Shown: one piece after another, positions 53,584-62,552 of the stretch
Numbering within the stretch: position 1 is the stretch's first letter
Layout: each line of letters begins with the position of its first letter
Assembly: GCF_003336205.1 (NCBI RefSeq)
Contig: NZ_QPIE01000001.1
Coordinates: 1 to 64,000 of the forward strand
Direction of reading: 5' to 3'
Length of the DNA: 64,000 nucleotides
Source: Chryseobacterium lacus
GTDB taxonomy: Bacteria > Bacteroidota > Bacteroidia > Flavobacteriales > Weeksellaceae
Notes under the pieces: generated by a model
What the model was told of the DNA's origin: nothing
Database searches by the model: none
Seen by the model: the letters and a program-made list of their open reading frames with translations, nothing else
Position numbers and translations under genes: made by a program

Positions 53584-55245
53584 TTACTCTTCGTTCTTCT
53601 TTCTGAATAATCCTGTGAAGAAATCCCAGCCGAAGAAAAGCACCAGAACAAGGACAGCCAGCCACCAATAGGAAGGTTTATCTGGATCTCCTGTGTTGGT
53701 TGCCTTGAACATCCGGTCCCAACGGAATTTCAAACCGTCAGCCTGATAAGTTGAATCACTGTTGGCGAACAGTCCTTCTACACTCATCCAAGTAAACATC
53801 GGTTTTCCTACGATGTGCGTTTCCGGCACGTAGCCAAAAAAGCGGCCATCCAAAGAGGCATCCCGATTGTCGCCCACCATCATATAATAATCATATTTCA
53901 CGGTGTATTCCGAGGTTGCCTGTCCGTTGATCGAAATTTTACCATCTTTATTTTCGAGGGTATTTCCTTCATACTGAACAATCAATTTCCTGTATTCAGG
54001 GAGATTTTCCTGAGTAAGCTGCAACACATCTCCTTTTTTAGGAATTCTCAGCGGTCCATACCAGTCAGTATTCCAGGGTTTGTTCATCGGAAAAATAGAT
54101 GACGATGTATTAATTTTAGTGCTGTTCACCCTTTGTTGGGCGGCAATAGATCTTGGAATATCCGGATAGTAGCTGATATCTTTCTCGCCTTTCTTGCCTA
54201 TTACTTCAATGAGGCTCACCGTTTGTGGCAATTCACCCAAATCTTTTGCAGTTTCATCCGTAAGGCCCTGAAAAATATAGGTAAATCCTGCATTTGTTTG
54301 ATATTCTGATACCGGAAGAAAGCCGTAAATATTGTACAAAGCGGGAATATCGAGCTGCGAACTGGTCACCAATTCATAAGCATGCTGCACTTGGGCATCG
54401 CCCATTCTCTGTTCCGGTTTTCCGTTAATAAACAGTTTTCCGGCTCTGAATTCCATCACATCTCCCGGCTGTGCCACCAGACGTTTTACGTAAGGATCTT
54501 TTCTGTCAATGGCGACATGTACGGAATCATCCGGATAATTGAAAACAACGATATCATTCCGAACCGGTTTCTCCCAACCCGGCAATCTCAGATAAGGAAG
54601 TTTTACAGCTTCTACATAGGATTTCGGGTCATCTTTCGGGTTTCCTTTTTCACCTGTATCCATGATGGTTCCCTGAAGAAAAGGAATCGCCACAGGACGC
54701 ATCGGCATTCTGAAACCATAATTTAATTTATTAACAAAAAGAAAATCACCTACCAGCAGCGTCCGTTCCATGGATCCGGTAGGAATTCCGAAAGGTTGTG
54801 TTATAAATACATGAATAATCGTGGCAAAAACAACTGCGAACGTGATGGAACCCAGGAAAGATTCTTTCTTCTTTGAATCCACTTCACCTGTCAACTGAAA
54901 GTTATTCTCTTCAAGCTCGGTATCTTTAGAATAATTGACGAACGCCATATATAAGAAAGGCAGGATAACAGTAAGCAACTTTTGGACAAAACTGTCTTTC
55001 CCGAATTTCTTCATCAGAAACAAATGAAAAACAGACATCATTATCGGTCCTACAATCGGGAGATAGGCCATCGCAACCCACCATTTCGGATGATGGGTTT
55101 CCTTCTGGATAATATAATAATTGTAAAAAGGAATGAAAGCAAAAAGCGGATGATATCCCATTTTTTTGAACAGTTTCCAGGTGGAAATTCCCATTAACAC
55201 AGAAAGGATGAGGACATAGCCAGTATAAATGATAAAGTAATTCAT
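53584..55245 (-). CDS. lepB: Signal peptidase I with N-terminal DUF5684 membrane domain
   Basis: A 553-residue membrane protease that removes Sec signal peptides. Residues about 1-105 are a multi-helix domain of the DUF5684 kind (WKLFKKMGYHPLFAFIPFYN), which E. coli LepB lacks. Then comes the S26 domain with catalytic Ser158 (PTGSMERTLLVGD) and Lys254 (DPYVKRLVAQPGD). A large insertion follows, and the later box YYMMVGDNRDASLDGRFFG is near residue 450. A C-terminal hydrophobic anchor is at about 526-547. This enlarged form is normal in Flavobacteriia. It is cotranscribed with dapB (48-base gap). Confidence 0.95.
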   Translation of the reverse strand: MNYFIIYTGYVLILSVLMGISTWKLFKKMGYHPLFAFIPFYNYYIIQKETHHPKWWVAMAYLPIVGPIMMSVFHLFLMKKFGKDSFVQKLLTVILPFLYMAFVNYSKDTELEENNFQLTGEVDSKKKESFLGSITFAVVFATIIHVFITQPFGIPTGSMERTLLVGDFLFVNKLNYGFRMPMRPVAIPFLQGTIMDTGEKGNPKDDPKSYVEAVKLPYLRLPGWEKPVRNDIVVFNYPDDSVHVAIDRKDPYVKRLVAQPGDVMEFRAGKLFINGKPEQRMGDAQVQHAYELVTSSQLDIPALYNIYGFLPVSEYQTNAGFTYIFQGLTDETAKDLGELPQTVSLIEVIGKKGEKDISYYPDIPRSIAAQQRVNSTKINTSSSIFPMNKPWNTDWYGPLRIPKKGDVLQLTQENLPEYRKLIVQYEGNTLENKDGKISINGQATSEYTVKYDYYMMVGDNRDASLDGRFFGYVPETHIVGKPMFTWMSVEGLFANSDSTYQADGLKFRWDRMFKATNTGDPDKPSYWWLAVLVLVLFFGWDFFTGLFRKKNEE

Positions 55246-55293
55246 AGTTTGCTTTTTAGGAGCTTATTATTAGTTTGTGCAAGTTCGTTTTTG

Positions 55294-55995
55294 TTACAGA
55301 TGCAACACATCTTTCATGCTGAAATTGCCCTGTTTTCCCTGTATCCATTCAGCGGCCATCACGGCCCCCAATGCAAATCCATCTCTACTGAACGCTGCAT
55401 GCCGGATCTCAATTTCATCCACCTCACTTCTGTAAAAAACGCTGTGTGTTCCCGGAACCTCGTCTTGTCGGATAGCAAATATCCCCAGATCATGGTTTTG
55501 CGTTTCTTCCAGTTTCCAGGCGTCATATTGAGCATGGTTCTGGATTATTCCTTCCGCCAAAGAAATGGCCGTTCCGCTGGGTGCGTCTTTTTTGTGAACA
55601 TGATGAATTTCTTCCAACTGAACCGTATATTCCTTAAAATTATTCATAATTGCGGCTAACTTTTCATTCAGCGCAAAGAAAAGATTTACGCCCAAACTAA
55701 AATTAGAACCGTAAAGAAAAGCAGTATTATTCTGAAGCGCAATTTCCTCAATTTCATTCTTTTGCGCTAGCCAACCTGTAGTTCCCGACACGACAGGAAT
55801 CCGGTTTTGAAGACAGTTTTTAATATTGTTAAATGCCGCCTCAGGATGACTGAATTCGATGACAACATCCGGCCGGTTCAGGGTTTCTGCAGTGGGTGTT
55901 TCGTTTAGCCGGGCAATAATCTCATGCCCTCTTTTTGTGGCCATTTCATCAATTATTTTACCCATTTTTCCATATCCTACCAGTGCTATTCTCAT
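55294..55995 (-). CDS. dapB: 4-hydroxy-tetrahydrodipicolinate reductase
   Basis: A 233-residue NAD(P)H enzyme of lysine and diaminopimelate synthesis. The Rossmann loop is ALVGYGKMGKII at residues 4-15. The catalytic region EEIHHVHKKDAPSGTAISLAEGI near 137-159 has the proton-donor His and the substrate Lys. Length is on the short side of normal (about 230-270). It is in a leftward series with DUF5683, parB and parA upstream and lepB downstream. Confidence 0.95.
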   Translation of the reverse strand: MRIALVGYGKMGKIIDEMATKRGHEIIARLNETPTAETLNRPDVVIEFSHPEAAFNNIKNCLQNRIPVVSGTTGWLAQKNEIEEIALQNNTAFLYGSNFSLGVNLFFALNEKLAAIMNNFKEYTVQLEEIHHVHKKDAPSGTAISLAEGIIQNHAQYDAWKLEETQNHDLGIFAIRQDEVPGTHSVFYRSEVDEIEIRHAAFSRDGFALGAVMAAEWIQGKQGNFSMKDVLHL

Positions 55996-56004
55996 ATCAA
56001 AAAT

Positions 56005-56637
56005 TTAAAATCTGTAATGCAGGCTCAGCCCGGGAACGGCAGCCTGACTTCCGTATTCATCAAAAATGATTGCCGGTTTGAAAGCCAGATCCGGATCGTT
56101 TCTTCCTTCATACAAATGCGCATCCACTACGGCATCCACGATGTTCAGAATGTAAAGCAAGCCTGTGATGGCAATGGCATAGTCGCGGTTTCTCTTCCAT
56201 CGGTCCTGTTCGCGGCCCAATGCCTGTTTCAGGTTCTGAATATTATAATGTGAAAACTCGTGGGGAATCCCATTGAGTTCGGCCACAAAAGCGTTTCTGT
56301 ATTTTCGGTACACCTTATCGTTATAAATGATAAAACCGACGCCTGTACCGATAGCGCCCCAGACAATAGGGATTTTCCAATATTTTTTATTGTAATACTG
56401 ACCGAGGCCAGGAAGTACAGCAGAATATAAACCGGCCTTTGTTGGACTGTATTTCATGGGCGTCATACTGGCGTTCGCCATTTCAATTCCGCTTACGATT
56501 TCCATCTGGGATTTTGGTGTTACAGCAGAAAGAGTGTCTGTTGAATGCTGTTCTGTCCGGATGGTATCATTTCTGTTTGCCTGCGAAAAAACACTCAGGG
56601 AACAGCAAAGAAACAGAATGAAACAAAGATTCCTCAT
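56005..56637 (-). CDS. DUF5683 family membrane protein
   Basis: A 210-residue protein with a signal peptide (about residues 1-20, ending VFSQA) and a few short hydrophobic segments around 63-105 and 155-165. The family pattern SPTKAGLYSAVLPGLGQYYNKKYWKIPIVWGAIG is complete, and the C-terminus (GLSLHYRF) is barrel-like. DUF5683 genes commonly sit beside parB in Bacteroidota; function is unknown. Its ATG overlaps the parB stop by 4 bases, implying coupled translation. Confidence 0.9.
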   Translation of the reverse strand: MRNLCFILFLCCSLSVFSQANRNDTIRTEQHSTDTLSAVTPKSQMEIVSGIEMANASMTPMKYSPTKAGLYSAVLPGLGQYYNKKYWKIPIVWGAIGTGVGFIIYNDKVYRKYRNAFVAELNGIPHEFSHYNIQNLKQALGREQDRWKRNRDYAIAITGLLYILNIVDAVVDAHLYEGRNDPDLAFKPAIIFDEYGSQAAVPGLSLHYRF

Positions 56638-57524
56638 ATTTTAAAATGGGACAAAATATTTTCAAGTTCCTCCTCGCTACCAAATTCCAGAACTATTTTT
56701 CCTTTATTTCCTTTCACCGTCGATTTTATTTCCACCCCGACTTCCAGAATATCAGAAAGGGATTTCTGGGCTTTTTTCAAATGATTAGGAAGAGCAGCTT
56801 TGTTTTTTGCTGCCTTTTGCACAGGATTTTTCAGTTGTTGTGCCGCCTGTTCTGCCTGCCGGACATTCAATCCTTCTTTGACAACTCTCTGAAATAGTTT
56901 TTCCTGCAATTCTTCATTCTCCAGACTGATGATCGCACGGCCATGTCCGGCAGAAATTTCTCCGCTTCTGATGGCGTTCTGTACATCGGGATTCAATCTT
57001 AAAAGCCTGATCGAATTGGTAATGGTACTTCTTTCCTTTCCTACCCTTTGGCTCAGGTTTTCCTGCGTCATTCCAATCTCTTCCAAGAGTCTCTGATAGG
57101 TGAGCGCCACTTCAATGGCATCCAGATCTTCACGCTGGATATTTTCTACCAAAGCCATTTCCAGCAATTCCTGATCGTTGACCAAACGAATATACGCCGG
57201 CACGGTTTTTAAACCTGCAATTTTGGAGGCTCTGTACCGTCTTTCGCCGGAAATAATCTCAAATTTGGCGCCGTCCTTGCGAAGGGTTATCGGCTGAATA
57301 ATGCCTAAATTTTTTATAGACTGTGCGAGATCGTTCAGTGCTTTTTCGTCAAAATGTGTTCTGGGCTGTGAAACGTTGGGATAAATATCGTCCAGTGCCA
57401 CTTCCACTATATTTCCCAGGAATTTATCTGCACCTTCATCGGTCGCTGTATTGATACTGGCCTTGGATTCTGCACTTAATATCGCTCCGAGGCCGCGGCC
57501 CATCGCTCTTTTTTTGTCTTTCAT
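56634..57524 (-). CDS. parB: Chromosome partitioning protein ParB
   Basis: A 296-residue ParB/Spo0J CTPase that loads at parS sites near the origin. The CTP-binding ParB/sulfiredoxin domain spans about 35-125, with SGERRYRASKIAG at 92-104. The central HTH domain follows (TQENLSQRVGKERSTITNSI near 153-172), and the C-terminal dimerisation segment ends at 296. The signature start GRGLGAILS is present. It partners ParA, encoded 41 bases upstream, to segregate chromosome origins. Confidence 0.95.
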   Translation of the reverse strand: MKDKKRAMGRGLGAILSAESKASINTATDEGADKFLGNIVEVALDDIYPNVSQPRTHFDEKALNDLAQSIKNLGIIQPITLRKDGAKFEIISGERRYRASKIAGLKTVPAYIRLVNDQELLEMALVENIQREDLDAIEVALTYQRLLEEIGMTQENLSQRVGKERSTITNSIRLLRLNPDVQNAIRSGEISAGHGRAIISLENEELQEKLFQRVVKEGLNVRQAEQAAQQLKNPVQKAAKNKAALPNHLKKAQKSLSDILEVGVEIKSTVKGNKGKIVLEFGSEEELENILSHFKI

Positions 57525-57565
57525 TTTTATATCAACAGAAGAGGTGATTTAATATTGTAAACTGA

Positions 57566-58339
57566 TCAGTTTTTCACGAGGCTTTCGTTTTTCAGCAATA
57601 CTTCTTCGGCCAACTGCAGATACTGCACTGCGCCTTTGCTTTCAGCATCGTAATTCAGAATACTCTCCCCAAAACTCGGCGCTTCGCTCAGGCGGACATT
57701 CCGGCTGATGATAGTTTCGAAAACCATTTCAGGAAAATGGCTGTTCACTTCTTCCACCACCTGATTGGAAAGCCTCAGCCTGCTGTCGTACATGGTGAGA
57801 AGCAATCCTTCAATATCGAGATCTTTGTTATGAATATTCTGAACATTTTTCACGGTGTTCAGCAGTTTTCCCAAACCTTCCAGCGCAAAATACTCGCATT
57901 GGATTGGAATAATGACCGAATCTGCCGCCGTCAGAGCATTGATCGTTATGAGCCCTAAACTCGGAGCACAGTCGATAATGATAAAATCATAATCGTTACG
58001 GACGGATTTTAAGGCTTCCTTCAGCATGTATTCCCTGTTTTGCCGGTCTACCAGTTCTATTTCTGCGGCCACCAAATCAATATGAGACGGAATAATATCC
58101 AAATTCGGCGAAGCGGTTTTCTGGATACAGTTCCTTGCATCCACACTATGTTCCAACAGATTATAAGTAGAATGTTTTACTTCTTCAACTCCTAATCCTG
58201 AGGTAGCATTCGCTTGTGGATCTGCATCAATAATCAATACCTTCTTCTCCAAAACTCCCAATGCTGCAGCGAGATTCACTGCCGTGGTGGTCTTTCCCAC
58301 CCCGCCTTTCTGATTGGCAATTCCTATAACTTTGGCCAT
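57566..58339 (-). CDS. parA: Chromosome partitioning ATPase ParA
   Basis: A 257-residue deviant-Walker ATPase of the ParA/Soj family. The Walker A loop is NQKGGVGKTTTA at residues 9-20, with the signature Lys before Gly. Walker A' (IIDADPQANATSG near 42) and the DYDFIIIDCAPSLG box near 113 are complete. It forms nucleoid-bound gradients that move ParB-origin complexes. The start is ATG before AKVIGIANQ. The 0.5 kb gap upstream contains DnaA boxes (see 58449-58478), as expected for a chromosomal par locus near oriC. Confidence 0.96.
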   Translation of the reverse strand: MAKVIGIANQKGGVGKTTTAVNLAAALGVLEKKVLIIDADPQANATSGLGVEEVKHSTYNLLEHSVDARNCIQKTASPNLDIIPSHIDLVAAEIELVDRQNREYMLKEALKSVRNDYDFIIIDCAPSLGLITINALTAADSVIIPIQCEYFALEGLGKLLNTVKNVQNIHNKDLDIEGLLLTMYDSRLRLSNQVVEEVNSHFPEMVFETIISRNVRLSEAPSFGESILNYDAESKGAVQYLQLAEEVLLKNESLVKN

Positions 58340-58448
58340 TATTTCGGTTTTAATGCTCAAAAATACAATTTTATTTGAGCTTTCTTACACCACCGTTTCA
58401 AGCAAGGCGTTAAAATCCTGTTAATTAAGGAATTGATCTTCAAAATAA

Positions 58449-58478
58449 TTATCCACAATGTATGGAATTTGTGGATAA
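58449..58478. promoter_or_regulatory. Inverted pair of exact DnaA boxes
   Basis: TTATCCACA at 58449-58457 and its reverse complement TGTGGATAA at 58470-58478, with 12 bases between. Both match the strong DnaA-binding consensus perfectly. They lie about 110 bases upstream of parA. Confidence 0.6.
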
Positions 58479-58710
58479 AATGGAGGAATAATCCCTTTAT
58501 TCCCGAATCACTACACAATTTAACAGCTGAATATTGAAATGCAAACTTTAAATGTCTTGTCTGGCTTTTGCTCTTAATAATAATTCTATTGAGAATACTT
58601 TGTATTTTTGAATAAAATCAAAACCATAGTAACCATGGTGACTAATAATCTTTCATGTAACACAGCTTAGTTACTTGTATATTTGCATTATTTTTTAAAC
58701 AATTCCCGAT

Positions 58711-58740
58711 TTAGTCCCTGATTTTAGAAGTAGGGACTAA
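58711..58740. repeat. Inverted repeat upstream of parA
   Basis: TTAGTCCCT (58711-58719) and AGGGACTAA (58732-58740) form a 9-base stem around 12 bases, with no T-run after it, so it is unlikely to be a terminator. It may be a protein-binding site or part of the origin. Confidence 0.5.
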
Positions 58741-58849
58741 AATTGATACTTCAAATTTCTTCGTCATACGTATTTTTTCCTCTCCTTTATTACATATCCG
58801 GCTGCGTACGAGCAAATAAAGTGCAACCGGTCTTTATTTTAAGTGTTGC

Positions 58850-58876
58850 AAAAAAAGCGACCTCGAAGAGTCGCTT
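58850..58876 (-). terminator. Intrinsic terminator after the SulP gene
   Basis: Minus strand AAGCGAC-tcttcgag-GTCGCTT followed by a run of T residues, just beyond the SulP stop. Confidence 0.8.
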
Positions 58877-58885
58877 AATTATGAT

Positions 58886-60412
58886 TTAATCATTTAACAT
58901 TACGTTGTACGTTGGGTCTTCAATTACATTGACATCAATAATGCTTTCTGCATTTTTAATTAATTTTCTACAATCGGGACTTAAATGTTTTAAATGTATT
59001 TTTTTGTTTTGTTTGTGGTATCGTTCGGTGAGTTTATTCAAAGCTTCAATTGCCGACATATCTACTACTCGACTTTCTTTAAAATCAATAATGACTTCTT
59101 CAGGGTCGTTCAGTACATCAAATTTTTCTGTAAATGCAGTGGTTGAACCAAAGAAAAGTGGTCCATAAATTTCATAATGTTTCACGCCATTATCATCTAC
59201 AAATTTTCTTGCTCTAATACGTTTTGCATTGTCCCACGCAAAAACCAACGCTGCAATGATGACTCCAATTAAAACTGCCAAAGCCAAATTGTGCAAGAAA
59301 ACCGTAACCAATGTTACTAAAACCATTACCAATATATCCGACTTTGGAAACTTCGTAAATGTTCTAAGACTTGCCCATTCAAACGTACCAATCGCTACCA
59401 TAATCATAAGTCCTGTAAGTGCAGCCATCGGAACTTTTTCTATCAAACCGCTTCCAAACATTACAAAAACGAGCAACATTACAGATGCTACAATTCCCGA
59501 AAGTCTTGCTCTTGCTCCGTTGGAAACGTTGATTAAACTTTGTCCAAGCATTGCACAACCGCCCATTCCTGAAAAGAAACCCGATAAAATATTAGCCGTT
59601 CCTTGTGCCACTGCTTCTCTATTGCTATGTCCTCTTGTTTCAGTAATTTCATCAATAATATTCAAAGTCAATAAACTTTCAATCAAACCAACCCCTGCAA
59701 CAATAGCCGCATACGGAAAAATAATTTGAAGTGTTTCTAAATTAAAAGGAATTTGAGGAATATGAAATGGCGGAAAACCACCTTTGATAGAAGCAATATC
59801 GCCAACAGTTTTGGTATCCAATTTTAAAAAATAAACCAAACCAAAAACCACTAAAATAGCAGTAAGCGAAGCGGGAACAGCTTTTGTAATTTTAGGTAAT
59901 CCCCAAATGATAAGCATTGTTAAACCCACCAAAGCCAAAAGAATATACATATTTGAACCTGTGAGCCAATTGCCCGAAGCATCTTTGAATTGGTCTAACT
60001 GCGACATAAAAATAATGATGGCTAAACCATTGACAAAACCAAAAATTACTGGATGCGGAACCAACCGTATGAGTTTTCCTAACTTTAAAAATCCTGCTAA
60101 CATTTGAATAATTCCTGCTAAAATAACGGTGGCAAAAACGTATTCCACACCGTGCGTTTTTGCTAAAACAACTATGACTACTGCTATTGCACCCGTTGCT
60201 CCCGAAATCATTCCGGGACGACCACCTAAAATGGACGTAACCAAGCCCATCATAAAAGCGGCATAAAGGCCCACAAGCGGAGAAAGTCCTGCAATTAAGG
60301 CAAACGCAACTGCTTCCGGAACTAAAGCCAAAGCAACGGTAATACCTGATAAAATTTCGGTTTTGTAATCTACTTTTTGTTTGAAATCAAACAAATTGAT
60401 AATTTTCTGCAT
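58886..60412 (-). CDS. SulP family anion transporter with STAS domain
   Basis: A 508-residue inner-membrane transporter of the SulP/SLC26 family. About twelve to fourteen membrane segments cover residues 20-400, starting ILSGITVALALVPEAVAFALIAG and including GRPGMISGATGAIAVV. A cytoplasmic STAS domain follows at about 410-500, with DFKESRVVDMSAIEALNKL. Family members move sulfate, bicarbonate, chloride or other anions. No carbonic anhydrase or sulfur genes are adjacent, so the substrate is unknown. Start is ATG before QKIINLFDF; codons upstream to 60490 lack protein character. Confidence 0.93.
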   Translation of the reverse strand: MQKIINLFDFKQKVDYKTEILSGITVALALVPEAVAFALIAGLSPLVGLYAAFMMGLVTSILGGRPGMISGATGAIAVVIVVLAKTHGVEYVFATVILAGIIQMLAGFLKLGKLIRLVPHPVIFGFVNGLAIIIFMSQLDQFKDASGNWLTGSNMYILLALVGLTMLIIWGLPKITKAVPASLTAILVVFGLVYFLKLDTKTVGDIASIKGGFPPFHIPQIPFNLETLQIIFPYAAIVAGVGLIESLLTLNIIDEITETRGHSNREAVAQGTANILSGFFSGMGGCAMLGQSLINVSNGARARLSGIVASVMLLVFVMFGSGLIEKVPMAALTGLMIMVAIGTFEWASLRTFTKFPKSDILVMVLVTLVTVFLHNLALAVLIGVIIAALVFAWDNAKRIRARKFVDDNGVKHYEIYGPLFFGSTTAFTEKFDVLNDPEEVIIDFKESRVVDMSAIEALNKLTERYHKQNKKIHLKHLSPDCRKLIKNAESIIDVNVIEDPTYNVMLND

Positions 60413-60753
60413 AAGATATTTGTATTGTAAAAATTTATAAAATGTAATTTGCACCGAACATCTAAATTTCGGGTACACTAAAGAAACCAATAAAAGGAAT
60501 TGGGGGAAAACAACAATTAATCAACCATTAAGGCGGAGTAACTTGAGAAGATATTTGAGTTGCTTTCTTCATAGAAGTTGCAAAAGTACTATTTTTCTAC
60601 AACTTGTAAGAACGAAACTTGGAGAAACACAGCAAAAAATAACAACTAAGCTTTTGTCTTGTCCGCAAGACAGAGATGAAAGCCCGTTGAACGATTATTG
60701 GCAAACACAATTAGCATCATATCAAAGTAGTAACAGAGGAAACCGACCGAGTT
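60413..60753. other. Gene-poor interval upstream of SulP
   Basis: Contains a minus-strand TACTTTTG element (plus CAAAAGTA at about 60581-60588) that could drive the SulP gene. A short minus-strand reading frame of 14 codons (MKKATQISSQVTPP) starts just after it. No other gene is supported; plus-strand frames lack recognisable features. Confidence 0.45.
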
Positions 60754-61161
60754 TTGACAGTGAAATATACATTCCAGGATAAGGAACAGATAGAATATAA
60801 TATTCCATTGATAACAAGGTCGTCAAATTTGGGAATCGGCCTGATATGGTTTTTCGTTTGCCCGTTCACCGGTAAGGTTTGCAGGAAAGTACACCTTATA
60901 AACGGCCGTTTCAGACACCGATCCGCCTTACCGAGGTTAATGTATCAAAATCAAATAGAAGCCAAAAAATGGAGGGAGTGGAATAGGATTTTCGCAAATG
61001 ATTTTACTATTTATACCGAATTATACAGTAAATATTTCAAACGTTATTACAAAGGTAAGATGACAAAACGTTTTGCCCGGCTAAGTAAGAAAATAGAGGA
61101 AACGGAAAACAATTTTAATGCTGATGAGTATCTGAAATTATTTAAAAGTTATAAAAATTAA
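60754..61161 (+). pseudogene. Conserved hypothetical protein, apparently 5'-truncated
   Basis: The frame gives about 135 residues. LITRSSNLGIGLIWFFVCPFTG, then GKVCRKVHLI and RFRHRSALPRLMYQNQIEAKK, match the C-terminal two-thirds of a conserved family often near mobile DNA in Bacteroidota, whose members I recall as about 180-190 residues. The open frame begins at TTG 60754 or GTG 60760, with no ATG and no N-terminal domain, and it closes upstream at about 60714. The best reading is loss of the 5' end. An intact short protein from the TTG or GTG is possible. A terminator follows. Confidence 0.55.
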
Positions 61162-61188
61162 CTGGGAGCCGTTCCCGGTTTTTTTTTA
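61160..61188 (+). terminator. Intrinsic terminator
   Basis: AACTGGGA-gccgt-TCCCGGTT (with one G-T pair) followed by eight T residues, at the stop of the truncated conserved gene. Confidence 0.8.
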
Positions 61189-61276
61189 TTTTGTCCCTGT
61201 CTGTTCACACACGTAAAGAGTCCCCAAAATGTTAAAAATAAAAGACGTTTCCTAAATGTTTCCTAACCAAAACAAA

Positions 61277-61299
61277 AACGCCCTGAAAATCAGAGCGTT
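61277..61299 (-). terminator. Terminator of tRNA-Gln
   Basis: Minus strand AACGC-t-CTGA-ttt-TCAG-g-GCGTT with a single internal mismatch, followed by TTTTGTTTTGG. It lies 14 bases beyond the tRNA-Gln 3' end in the leftward direction. Confidence 0.7.
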
Positions 61300-61312
61300 A
61301 TCCTAAAATATG

Positions 61313-61383
61313 TAGACCCACAGGGATTCGAACCCCAGATGACTGAACCAAAATCAGTAGTGTTACCGCTACACCATGGGTCT
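61313..61383 (-). tRNA. tRNA-Gln (TTG)
   Basis: A 71-base cloverleaf. The acceptor AGACCCA pairs with TGGGTCT, with discriminator A. The D arm is GTGTAGCGGTAACAC. The anticodon arm is ACTGA-TTTTGGT-TCAGT with anticodon TTG, and the T arm is CTGGGG-TTCGAAT-CCCTG-like. CCA is not encoded. Confidence 0.96.
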
Positions 61384-61480
61384 GTCCATTTAAGTGGTGC
61401 AAATTTAATATATTTTTCTATAATTACAAGTGATTTGACTGAAAAAATTTACTTTTAGCGTTTCAAAAATCCTTTCTGAA

Positions 61481-62512
61481 ATGACGATTGACTTTAAAAA
61501 TCTCAATACTAATAAATTACAACCCAAAACTGACTTTGAAGAAAAGGTTTTGTTCTTTTTGAAAGAGTGGTTTTCTGAAGCTTCAACGGTTTCGGTGCAG
61601 ACTTCCGGCTCTACAGGAATACCCAAAATTTTTGATATCGAAAAAGAGAAAATGCAGAATTCAGCGAAAATGACCTGTGATTTCTTAGGATTAAATGAAG
61701 GTGATACCGCACTGCTTTGTTTGCCCGTAGAATATATTTCCGGAAAAATGATGCTCGTTCGTTCGTTGGAAAGAAAACTGAAACTGATCGTGAAAACGCC
61801 TGACACTCACCCTTTGAAAGATCTGGAGGAGAAAGTAGATTTCTGTGCCTTGACACCACTACAGGTAGAAAATTCGCTGAGCAAAATTCATTTGATAAAA
61901 AACCTGATTATTGGCGGTGCCGCTGTTTCCGAAACCTTGAAGAAAAAACTTTCAGGAATAGGAAATGAAAAAAACGACAACAGAAGGATTTTTGAAACCT
62001 ATGGCATGAGCGAAACGCTTTCTCACATTGCGCTGAAAGAAATTTACCCAAATGAAGAGGAATATTTTACCACGTTTGAAGGCATTGAAATATCGAAAGA
62101 TGAACGCGATTGCCTGAAAATTCATGCTCCGATGCTGAATCCTGATGTTTTAACAACCAATGATCTGGTGGAACTAAAAAATGAAAAACAGTTTAAGTTT
62201 TTGGGCAGGGCAGACAATATCATCAATTCCGGAGGTGCAAAAATTTTCCCTGAAGAACTGGAAACTGTGGTGAAAAAACATGTTGATAATGAAGTTGTTT
62301 TTCTTGGTATCCCCGATGAATCTTTTGGCCAGAAACTCGTGCTGGCCATTGAAGGTGAAAGAAATGAGGACCTGAAAAATGAAATTCTCAATATTCAGTA
62401 TCGAAAAGCGTTTTATAAACCGAAAGAAGTTTTTTTCCTGGACGAAATTCCAAGAACGCCCAACGGAAAAGTGGACCGGAGAACGCTTCTTCAACTTCTC
62501 ACCAAATCCTGA
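61481..62512 (+). CDS. menE: Short AMP-binding ligase, O-succinylbenzoate--CoA ligase-like
   Basis: A 343-residue ANL-superfamily enzyme. The phosphate loop QTSGSTGIPKIFD is near residue 40, FETYGMSETLSHIAL near 170, and the catalytic Lys is in RTPNGKVDRRTL near the C-terminus. It is shorter than typical MenE (about 450) because the N-terminal region is reduced, a form commonly annotated as OSB-CoA ligase in Flavobacteriia for menaquinone synthesis. No other men genes are adjacent, so the substrate is inferred. A previous name for this group is simply AMP-binding protein. Confidence 0.8.
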   Translation: MTIDFKNLNTNKLQPKTDFEEKVLFFLKEWFSEASTVSVQTSGSTGIPKIFDIEKEKMQNSAKMTCDFLGLNEGDTALLCLPVEYISGKMMLVRSLERKLKLIVKTPDTHPLKDLEEKVDFCALTPLQVENSLSKIHLIKNLIIGGAAVSETLKKKLSGIGNEKNDNRRIFETYGMSETLSHIALKEIYPNEEEYFTTFEGIEISKDERDCLKIHAPMLNPDVLTTNDLVELKNEKQFKFLGRADNIINSGGAKIFPEELETVVKKHVDNEVVFLGIPDESFGQKLVLAIEGERNEDLKNEILNIQYRKAFYKPKEVFFLDEIPRTPNGKVDRRTLLQLLTKS

Positions 62513-62552
62513 TTCTGATAAAATTGCTATCTTTCAACTTGCGATGTACACG

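Larger units (their letters stand above)
58340..58885. other. Candidate replication origin region next to parAB
   Basis: This gene-free stretch is AT-rich and contains an inverted pair of exact DnaA boxes (listed below), an imperfect 14-base palindrome at 58629-58642 (GTAACCATGGTGAC), a 9-base inverted repeat at 58711-58740, and the SulP terminator at its right end. No coding frame is apparent. I see no exact parS consensus of the GTTTCACGTGAAAC type. Confidence 0.5.

Noticed and set aside
60543-60782. 79-codon plus-strand frame overlapping the 5' side of the truncated conserved gene
   Set aside because: Composition is not protein-like and it is out of frame with the conserved gene. It does not supply the missing N-terminus.
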